This document shows, piece by piece, positions 1-4,541 of a stretch of DNA of 5,477 bases. The notes below the pieces were generated by a model. It saw only the letters and a list, made by a program, of their open reading frames with translations, ran no database searches and was not told where the DNA came from. The position numbers and the translations under genes are program-made. The first letter of the stretch is position 1. Every line of letters begins with the position of its first letter. Source of the stretch: Pseudomonadota bacterium (GTDB lineage: Bacteria; Pseudomonadota; Alphaproteobacteria; Rhizobiales; Xanthobacteraceae); assembly GCA_023391175.1 (NCBI GenBank), contig JAEWBL010000103.1, forward strand, positions 1-5,477, read 5' to 3'.

Positions 1-846
1 GGCCAGACCACCGACCTCGCGCGTCTCATGGACGTGTGTCGGGCAGAGCGCGTCGAGGCCATCGTCCACAGCGCCGGCATCGTCGGGCTGGAGACGTCCC
101 TCGCCCAGCCGGCGGCGACCTACCACACCAACATCACCGGCATGGTGAATGCCTGCGAAGCGGCACGGCAGCTCGGCATGGCGCGGCTCATCTACCTGTC
201 GAGCAATGCCGCCTACCATGGCGGGGACGGCACGCCGCTGAAGGAGACTGATCCGGTCTTCTCGGTGGTGCGGGGCAATCCCGCCGGTCATTACGGCACC
301 ACCAAGATGGCCTGCGAGGCCATCGGCCTTTCCTATGCTTCGTTCCATGCACTCGACGTGCTGGCGCTGCGCGTGACTGCCATCTATGGCCTTGGCATGC
401 GCACGCCCATGTTCATCAAGCCCATGGTGGAGGGTGCGGTGCTGGGCCGGTCCGTGCGGTTTGTGACCGGCGGCCCGATGAAGCGCGATTACACCTACGT
501 GCCGGACTGCGCCAACGCAGTCGTGCGCGCCCTTGCGGTAGCGGCGCAGCCGGAAGGTGCGCAGCGCGTCTTCAACGTGGCGGCCGGGCAGGCGACCGCG
601 GCGGCGGACGTGGCGCGGATCGTCCGGCAGGTGGTGCCGGGCGCCGATATCGAGATCGGCGACGCGCTGTCGCCGCTGGAGGAGGTGAATGCGCGCATGC
701 GCGCCTCCCTCGACATTTCCGCGGCGCGCGCGGTGCTCGGCTGGGCGCCGGACTTCACGCTGGAACAGGGCATCCGCGACTATGCGGAGCGCTTCCGCGC
801 CTTTATCGGCGCGGGCGGGGCTCACCCGAGGGGGCAGGCGGCATGA
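1..846 (+). CDS. NAD-dependent epimerase/dehydratase (extended SDR), 5'-truncated by window edge
   Basis: The frame is open from the first base (Gly-Gln-Thr-Thr...) to the TGA at 844-846, giving 281 residues, so the true start lies upstream and the first in-frame ATG (28) is internal. The expected N-terminal GxxGxxG dinucleotide-binding loop is missing because it precedes the window. What is visible matches extended SDRs: an HSAG motif after a beta strand (about 70-81), a YLSS strand with the active-site Ser (about 193-204), the catalytic Tyr-x-x-x-Lys as YGTTK (Tyr 292-294, Lys 304-306), an RVTAIYG segment (370-390), and a C-terminal RDYTYVPDCANAV substrate-domain motif (484-522). Such enzymes oxidise, epimerise or dehydrate sugars, sugar nucleotides or uronates with NAD(P) in the cytoplasm. 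The stop overlaps the next gene's start by four bases, so the two are probably translationally coupled. Family is secure; substrate is unknown, and a sugar- or uronate-dehydrogenase role is as plausible as an epimerase. Confidence 0.92.
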   Translation, partial: GQTTDLARLMDVCRAERVEAIVHSAGIVGLETSLAQPAATYHTNITGMVNACEAARQLGMARLIYLSSNAAYHGGDGTPLKETDPVFSVVRGNPAGHYGTTKMACEAIGLSYASFHALDVLALRVTAIYGLGMRTPMFIKPMVEGAVLGRSVRFVTGGPMKRDYTYVPDCANAVVRALAVAAQPEGAQRVFNVAAGQATAAADVARIVRQVVPGADIEIGDALSPLEEVNARMRASLDISAARAVLGWAPDFTLEQGIRDYAERFRAFIGAGGAHPRGQAA

Positions 847-1649
847 GCGCACAGACGGTCCCCACCTACGAGGTCTTCGCCATCCGCTACGCCACGCGGG
901 ATGCGAAGCGGGCGGACAATTTCATCGGCGGAGATCCCCACGACGCCCCCATGCCGCTCGACTATTACGTCTGGGCCATCGTCGGCGAGGCGCGCAGCTT
1001 CGTGGTGGATACGGGCTTCAATGCCGAGGTCGCGGCGCGCCGCAAACGCGATTTCCTGCGTTGCCCAGCAGAGGCGCTGAAGCTGGTGGGACTTGATCCC
1101 GTGACCGTGCAGGACGTGATCCTCACCCACCTGCACTATGACCATGTGGGCAATTTCGACCTCTTCCCCGCCGCGACCTTCCACCTCCAGGAGGCGGAAA
1201 TGCACTACGCGGTCGGGCGCTACATGCGCTACCGGCGCCTGCGCCATTCCTTCGAGGTGGAGGATGTAGTGGGCATGGTCCGCGCCAATTATGCCGGCCG
1301 CGTCAGCTTCTATGACGGCGGGGCGGAACTCGCGCCGGGTGTGACGCTACATCCCGCACCCGGGCATTCCGCCGGGCTCCAGTTCGTGCGGGTCAACACC
1401 CGTCGCGGCCCGGTGGTGCTGGCATCGGACGTGACCCATTTCTACGAGAACATGGACACCGAGCGCCCCTTCGTCACGGCCTTCCACGTGGGGTGCATGC
1501 TGGAGGGCTTCGATCGCCTGAAGGCTGCCGCGCCCTCGCCGGACCACATCGTCCCCGGGCACGATCCGCTGGTGATGAAGCGCTACCGGCCGCCGAAGCC
1601 GGAACTCGAAGGCATCGTCGTGCGGCTCGACGAACCGCCCGTCATCTGA
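843..1649 (+). CDS. Metallo-beta-lactamase-fold hydrolase, N-acyl homoserine lactonase-like family
   Basis: This 268-residue protein has the complete MBL-fold metal site. THLHYDHVGN supplies His96, His98, Asp100 and His101, PAPGHSAG supplies His175, ASDVTH supplies Asp196, and VPGHD supplies His240. The pattern predicts a binuclear, usually zinc, hydrolase. An Asp-Tyr-Tyr-Val-Trp segment at 40-44 before the VVDTGF strand (54-59) fits the AHL-lactonase-like branch (COG0491), as does the length of about 260 residues. No signal peptide is visible, so it is likely cytoplasmic. The ATG lies within ATGA shared with the stop of the upstream dehydrogenase, and a GAGGGG stretch at 828-833 can serve as ribosome-binding site. 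Family knowledge: AiiA-type enzymes open homoserine lactones, but many relatives hydrolyse other lactones or esters. Inference: here, beside catabolic dehydrogenases and a transporter, a metabolic lactonase is at least as likely as quorum quenching. Confidence 0.93.
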   Translation: MSAQTVPTYEVFAIRYATRDAKRADNFIGGDPHDAPMPLDYYVWAIVGEARSFVVDTGFNAEVAARRKRDFLRCPAEALKLVGLDPVTVQDVILTHLHYDHVGNFDLFPAATFHLQEAEMHYAVGRYMRYRRLRHSFEVEDVVGMVRANYAGRVSFYDGGAELAPGVTLHPAPGHSAGLQFVRVNTRRGPVVLASDVTHFYENMDTERPFVTAFHVGCMLEGFDRLKAAAPSPDHIVPGHDPLVMKRYRPPKPELEGIVVRLDEPPVI

Positions 1650-1687
1650 TTTCGTCGCCGCAGACGGCGCAGTGAATCCACCGGGAC
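1650..1687 (+). other. Weak stem-loop after the MBL hydrolase gene
   Basis: Just past the TGA at 1647-1649, CGCCG (1656-1660) can pair with CGGCG (1665-1669) around a CAGA loop. The stem is only 5 bp and no T-run follows, so it is not a convincing intrinsic terminator. It could slow 3' exonucleases or be chance in GC-rich DNA. No clear -35/-10 pair was recognised between here and the next gene, so the regulator may be read through from upstream. Confidence 0.25.
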
Positions 1688-1713
1688 CGCCAGCCAAGGA
1701 CGCCAGCCAAGGA
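1688..1713 (+). repeat. Perfect 13-bp tandem direct repeat carrying duplicated Shine-Dalgarno
   Basis: CGCCAGCCAAGGA occurs twice back to back, at 1688-1700 and 1701-1713, with no mismatch. Each copy ends in the Shine-Dalgarno-like AAGGA (1696-1700 and 1709-1713). Only the second is at a useful distance, 8 bases, from the ATG at 1722. A partial third copy, CGCCAGCC, recurs at 1730-1737 inside the coding sequence. Seen directly in the sequence. A role in translation control is inference; a neutral slippage duplication is equally possible. Confidence 0.9.
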
Positions 1714-1721
1714 AACCCGAA

Positions 1722-2501
1722 ATGACCACGCCAGCCAGCCTTGCAGCCATGCACCAGGCGGCATCGCTCAAGAAGCAGGTGATCGAGGCCCTGCGCACCG
1801 CCATCCTCGAAGGGCGCTTCCAGCCGGGCGACCGCTTGGTGGAGCGCGAGATCTGCGAGATGTTCCAGGTGAGCCGGACCCTGCTGCGGGAGGCCCTGAG
1901 CCAGCTCGCGGCAGAGGGCATCCTGCAGATCATCCCCCATCGCGGCCCCATCGTCGCCATCTATACTGCCGAGGACGCGCGCTCGATCTATGAGCTGCGT
2001 GCGACGCTGGAGGACATGGCGGGCCGCTGCTTCGCCGAGCGGGCCACGGAGGCCGAGCACAAGGCGCTGGAGAGCGCCTTCGCCGCCTTCCGGAAAGCCA
2101 GCCGGGGCAAGCCGGGCAGTGATCTCCTGCTGGTGAAGACCGCCTTCTACGCGGCGCTCACCGCCGGCGCCCACAATCCGATGCTGGAGGACATGCTGCG
2201 CATGATCCACTGGCGGGTCACCATGCTGCGCGCCCATACGCTCTCCCAGCCGGGCCGGCTGGCGAAGAGCCTCGCCGAGATCGGCGACATCATGGAGGCC
2301 ATCGCCCGGCGCGATCCCGAGGCGGCCGGACAGGCCTGCCGCCGCCATGTGATGAACGCCGCTGCCATCGCCGATGCGGTGCTCACCGCCAAGGAGGCCG
2401 AGCGCGATCGGCCGGTTCGCAAGCGGGGCGCGAAGGAAACGTCCAGGGACAAGGGGACCGCCGCTCCGCCCACAGGCGAGCCGCGCCTCGCCCGAATGTA
2501 G
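1722..2501 (+). CDS. GntR-family transcriptional regulator with FCD ligand-binding domain
   Basis: A 259-residue DNA-binding regulator. Residues about 15-82 form the GntR winged helix-turn-helix. The recognition region LVEREICEMFQVSRTLLREAL (39-59) is followed by LAAEGIL and the wing IPHRGPIVA. Residues about 85-222 form an all-helical FCD domain, opening with IYELRATLEDMAGR. Within FCD the usual metal ligands are largely absent: the Asp three residues before the D-x-x-F-H Phe is Lys139, the following His is Tyr143, and the His of the eHraI helix is Ile187; only the last His (209, RRHV) remains. The C-terminus (about 225-259) is a charged, probably disordered extension. AAGGAAA at 1709-1715 supports the ATG at 1722; Met10 (1749) is an alternative lacking comparable support. 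FCD regulators are typically repressors released by small organic acids. A likely target is the palindrome at 4451-4465. The normally invariant SRTPVREAL Pro is Leu54. Confidence 0.93.
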   Translation: MTTPASLAAMHQAASLKKQVIEALRTAILEGRFQPGDRLVEREICEMFQVSRTLLREALSQLAAEGILQIIPHRGPIVAIYTAEDARSIYELRATLEDMAGRCFAERATEAEHKALESAFAAFRKASRGKPGSDLLLVKTAFYAALTAGAHNPMLEDMLRMIHWRVTMLRAHTLSQPGRLAKSLAEIGDIMEAIARRDPEAAGQACRRHVMNAAAIADAVLTAKEAERDRPVRKRGAKETSRDKGTAAPPTGEPRLARM

Positions 2502-2510
2502 TCCGCCTTC

Positions 2511-2536
2511 AGGCGCGGGGGCCGCGCCTCTTCTTC
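2511..2536 (+). terminator. Probable intrinsic terminator after the GntR gene
   Basis: Nine bases past the TAG stop (2499-2501), AGGCGCGG (2511-2518) is the exact reverse complement of CCGCGCCT (2522-2529), giving an 8-bp GC-rich stem with a GGG loop. The tract CTTCTTC (2530-2536) follows. The tail is pyrimidine-rich rather than a pure T-run, so termination may be partial. The placement directly after a stop codon supports the call. Confidence 0.55.
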
Positions 2537-2549
2537 GAGAATACCCGCG

Positions 2550-2567
2550 CTCCCGCTTTGGCGGGGG
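2550..2567 (+). other. Second short hairpin in the GntR-hydrolase intergenic region
   Basis: CTCCCGC (2550-2556) and GCGGGGG (2561-2567) can form a 7-bp stem, with one G-T wobble, around a TTTG loop. No T-run follows. It lies 44 bases before the hydrolase ATG and could be a second attenuating structure or chance. No recognisable promoter hexamers were found in 2502-2611, so whether the hydrolase has its own promoter is open. Confidence 0.3.
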
Positions 2568-2597
2568 ATTGATGGCGCACGCCCAGCGTGGACCGCC

Positions 2598-2603
2598 GAG
2601 GAG
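2598..2603 (+). promoter_or_regulatory. Ribosome-binding site deciding the alpha/beta hydrolase start
   Basis: GAGGAG sits 8 bases before the ATG at 2612. It lies inside the longer open frame that begins at GTG 2588, which makes that upstream GTG an unlikely start. A GTG at 2609 directly precedes the ATG and would add one residue. Confidence 0.8.
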
Positions 2604-2611
2604 CTTGCGTG

Positions 2612-3424
2612 ATGTCCGATGCCACTGCCTTCAGCCCGCTCCCAGCAGAGACGGCCCCCGTCCTCCATCAGGTGCGCGCCGGTCGCCGTGGGGCTCCGCT
2701 GGTGGTGCTCATCCACGCCGTCGCGCTCGACCTGACCTATTGGGACCGGCAGTTCGGTGTGATCGCCGAACGCTTCGATGTGATCGCCTACGATCTCGCG
2801 GGCCACGGCTCGTCGCGGGCGCCCGGCGAGTCATTCGGGTTCACCGATGCGGCCGAGGATCTCGCCCGGGTCATCGAAGGGGCAGGGGCAGGGCCAGCCT
2901 GCGTTGTGGGGCTGTCCGTCGGCGGCATGATCGCCCAGACGCTGGCGCTCGCGCGCCCCGATCTCGTGTGCGCGCTGTGCCTCATGGATACGGTGAGCAC
3001 CTTCGCCGAGGCGGGGCGCCAGGCCGTACGCGGGCGTGCCGCGCAGGTGCGAGCGGGCGGCATGGAGGCGATCGTCGCGCCGACGCTGGAACGCTGGTTC
3101 ACGGCCGGCTTCGCCGAGCGGCGGCCCGATGTGCTCGACCGGGTCGCGAAGACCTTGCGCGCGGCCGATCCCGACGTTCACGCCGCCATGTGGGACATGA
3201 TCTCGACTCTAGATGTGGCGCCGCGTCTCGGCGAGATCGCTAAGCCAACGCTGGTGATGGTGGGGGAGAAGGACCCGACGACACCCGTCGCGGCATCCGA
3301 AGTCATCGCGCGCGGCATCCCCTCCGCGCGGCTGGAGATCATCCCCGACGCCTCCCATATGGCGCCGCTGGCAGCTCCGGATGAGGTGAACCGGCGCCTT
3401 CTCGACTTCCTCAACGCTCTCTGA
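2612..3424 (+). CDS. Alpha/beta hydrolase, 3-oxoadipate enol-lactonase (PcaD)-like
   Basis: A 270-residue alpha/beta-hydrolase with an intact triad: Ser102 in GLSVGG (nucleophile elbow), Asp221 in VGEKDPTTP, and His249 in DASHMAPLAAP. The strand before the oxyanion hole reads VVLIHAVALDLTYWD (31-45). Here the common His-Gly is replaced, but the pattern resembles the nSLGtdl-mW stretch of PcaD-type enol-lactonases. YDLAGHGSS (60-68) and GGMIAQTLALARP (104-116) are also typical. No signal peptide is seen, so it is likely cytoplasmic. PcaD itself opens 3-oxoadipate enol-lactone in protocatechuate degradation, but no other pca gene is in this window, so this is more safely a lactonase/esterase of the same family. 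It precedes the dehydrogenase by 24 bases and is probably co-transcribed with it. Family confidence is high; the exact substrate is unknown. Confidence 0.92.
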   Translation: MSDATAFSPLPAETAPVLHQVRAGRRGAPLVVLIHAVALDLTYWDRQFGVIAERFDVIAYDLAGHGSSRAPGESFGFTDAAEDLARVIEGAGAGPACVVGLSVGGMIAQTLALARPDLVCALCLMDTVSTFAEAGRQAVRGRAAQVRAGGMEAIVAPTLERWFTAGFAERRPDVLDRVAKTLRAADPDVHAAMWDMISTLDVAPRLGEIAKPTLVMVGEKDPTTPVAASEVIARGIPSARLEIIPDASHMAPLAAPDEVNRRLLDFLNAL

Positions 3425-3434
3425 CATCCCCGGC

Positions 3435-3442
3435 AGGAGGAG
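3435..3442 (+). promoter_or_regulatory. Strong ribosome-binding site supporting a GTG start
   Basis: AGGAGGAG ends 6 bases before the GTG at 3449. This near-consensus site, and the fact that the nucleotide-binding motif begins at residue 4 from that codon, fix the start despite the non-ATG codon. Confidence 0.85.
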
Positions 3443-3448
3443 ACGCTC

Positions 3449-4378
3449 GTGCCCATTGGTTTCATCGGCCTCGGCGCCATGGGCGCTCCGCTGGCGACGC
3501 GCCTCCTCGAAGCGGGCCGGGAACTGGTCATCCATACGCGCCGGCGGGAGGCTGCGGCGCCGTTCGAGGCGCTGGGCGCGCTCTGGGTGCCGACGCCCCG
3601 CGATGTCGCAGCGAGAACCCGCGAGATATTCACCATGCTGCCCGGTCCGGCCGAGGTGGAGGCGGTGGTGTTCGGCGCCGATGGCCTCGCGGAAGGGCTC
3701 TCGGTCGGCGCGACGCTCATCGACATGACCACCAGCGCGCCGTCGGCGGTGCGTGCCTTGGCCGAGCGCCTCACCGCCATGGGTGTCGACCTGCTGGATG
3801 CGCCGGTGAGCGGCGGGCCCAAGGGCGCGCGCACCCGCCGGCTGGCCATCTGGGTGAGTGGCAGCGCTGGCGCGTTCGAGGCCAGCCGGCCGCTTCTCGA
3901 TCTGCTCGGCGACCGGGTGATGTTCCTCGGCCCGCTCGGGGCTGCGACCACGGCGAAGCTGGTCCACAACAGCGCAAACTACGGCATCCAGATGGTTCTG
4001 GCGGAGGTCTTTACTATTGGCGTCAAGGCCGGTGTGGACCCCGCCACCCTGTTCGCTGCGATCCGGGAGGGATCGCTCGGGCGACAGAATGCGGTGGACC
4101 GTCTCGCCGACCAGTTCTTGCCGGCGGCGTTTGATGACGTGTCCTTCGCCCTAGACCTTGCGTTCAAGGACGTGTCGCTGGCCGCGGCGCTGGCGCAGGA
4201 GGTCGGCGTTCCCGCACGGTTCACCGAGATGACGCTGGCCGAGATGACGGAGGCCCGTAACCGCGGCTGGGGGCAAAGGGATTCCCGCGTCGCCATGCTG
4301 GTGCAGGAAGAGCGCTCCGGCGTCGCGATCAAGGTCGATCGCGCCACGCTGGACGGGATTCTGAACAGGGGAAAATAG
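3449..4378 (+). CDS. NAD(P)-dependent beta-hydroxyacid dehydrogenase (3-hydroxyisobutyrate dehydrogenase family)
   Basis: A 309-residue enzyme that shows every hallmark of the family. The Rossmann motif GFIGLGAMG is at residues 4-12. The substrate signature DAPVSGGPKGA is at 117-127, with Ser121-Gly-Gly. Lys170, in the AKLVHNSAN segment (169-177), is the expected catalytic lysine with Asn174 beside it. The C-terminal helical domain carries KDVSLA (240-245). Length is normal (about 290-310). After the second beta strand the protein reads HTRRR (29-33); a basic residue here, instead of the Asp seen in NAD-specific members, suggests NADP(H) preference (inference). Relatives oxidise 3-hydroxyisobutyrate, reduce tartronate semialdehyde, or act on threonate-type sugar acids; the sequence does not tell which. 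The start is the GTG at 3449. The gene follows the hydrolase by 24 bases in the same probable transcript. Confidence 0.94.
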   Translation: MPIGFIGLGAMGAPLATRLLEAGRELVIHTRRREAAAPFEALGALWVPTPRDVAARTREIFTMLPGPAEVEAVVFGADGLAEGLSVGATLIDMTTSAPSAVRALAERLTAMGVDLLDAPVSGGPKGARTRRLAIWVSGSAGAFEASRPLLDLLGDRVMFLGPLGAATTAKLVHNSANYGIQMVLAEVFTIGVKAGVDPATLFAAIREGSLGRQNAVDRLADQFLPAAFDDVSFALDLAFKDVSLAAALAQEVGVPARFTEMTLAEMTEARNRGWGQRDSRVAMLVQEERSGVAIKVDRATLDGILNRGK

Positions 4379-4388
4379 AGGCGATTTC

Positions 4389-4423
4389 CAGCCGGATGGC
4401 CGGGTGACGGAAAGTCAGCCGGA
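4389..4423 (+). repeat. Short direct and inverted repeats upstream of the promoter
   Basis: CAGCCGGA occurs at 4389-4396 and again at 4416-4423, 27 bases apart. Between them lie CCGG-ATGG-CCGG (4392-4403) and the inverted repeat TGAC-GGAAA-GTCA (4405-4417). The cluster sits immediately upstream of the -35 element, where an activator could bind. The arms are short and may be coincidental in GC-rich DNA. Confidence 0.3.
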
Positions 4424-4428
4424 GGTGG

Positions 4429-4456
4429 TTGACATCCCTCAAGTTGGCCATATTGT
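4429..4456 (+). promoter_or_regulatory. Sigma70-type promoter for the substrate-binding-protein gene
   Basis: A perfect -35 hexamer TTGACA (4429-4434) is followed after 16 bases by TATTGT (4451-4456), which matches the TATAAT consensus at four of six positions. The stretch is clearly more AT-rich than its surroundings. Transcription would start near 4463, leaving an untranslated leader of roughly 80 bases before the ATG at 4542. This is the only convincing promoter seen in the window. Confidence 0.65.
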
Positions 4457-4465
4457 CATACAATA
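4451..4465 (+). promoter_or_regulatory. FadR/GntR-type operator palindrome overlapping the -10 element
   Basis: TATTGT-CAT-ACAATA is a perfect 6-bp inverted repeat about a 3-base centre. Its core TTGTCATACAA (4453-4463) fits the TNGTNNNACNA pattern known for FadR-subfamily GntR regulators, the subfamily to which the regulator at 1722-2501 belongs. The left arm is the -10 hexamer and the right arm covers the expected transcription start, so binding would block RNA polymerase. No second match was seen by eye in the intergenic regions at 1650-1721, 2502-2611 or 3425-3448. Confidence 0.7.
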
Positions 4466-4541
4466 AGTCAGAACAAGAAGGGGCGCCGAGCGTCCCTCAA
4501 GCGACGCCGCCAAGCAGATGTCGCATCGCCGGGAGGAAACA

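Noticed and set aside
1347..2348. A 333-codon open frame on the minus strand across the MBL and GntR genes
   Set aside because: It is antisense to two well-supported genes with catalytic and DNA-binding motifs. Its translation is rich in His, Gly and Arg with no recognisable domain, as expected from GC-rich third-position bias.
2588..2611. Upstream GTG start for the alpha/beta hydrolase, adding eight residues
   Set aside because: The strong GAGGAG site (2598-2603) lies inside this extension and is properly spaced for the ATG at 2612; no comparable site precedes 2588.
2374..3243. A 289-codon plus-strand frame overlapping the GntR and hydrolase genes
   Set aside because: Its translation is Arg-rich and without motifs. 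It is an out-of-frame shadow of two real genes and runs through the probable terminator hairpin.
2612..3424. Naming the alpha/beta hydrolase pcaD outright
   Set aside because: The motifs resemble PcaD, but no other protocatechuate-pathway gene is present here and the family includes many other esterases and lactonases.
3178..3969. Two long overlapping minus-strand frames opposite the hydrolase and dehydrogenase genes
   Set aside because: Both are low-complexity Ser/Arg/Ala-rich translations antisense to genes with intact family motifs, and no ribosome-binding site or domain supports either.
4379..4403. CCGG-ATGG-CCGG hairpin as terminator of the dehydrogenase gene
   Set aside because: The stem is only 4 bp and no T-rich tract follows, so it does not meet the pattern of an intrinsic terminator.
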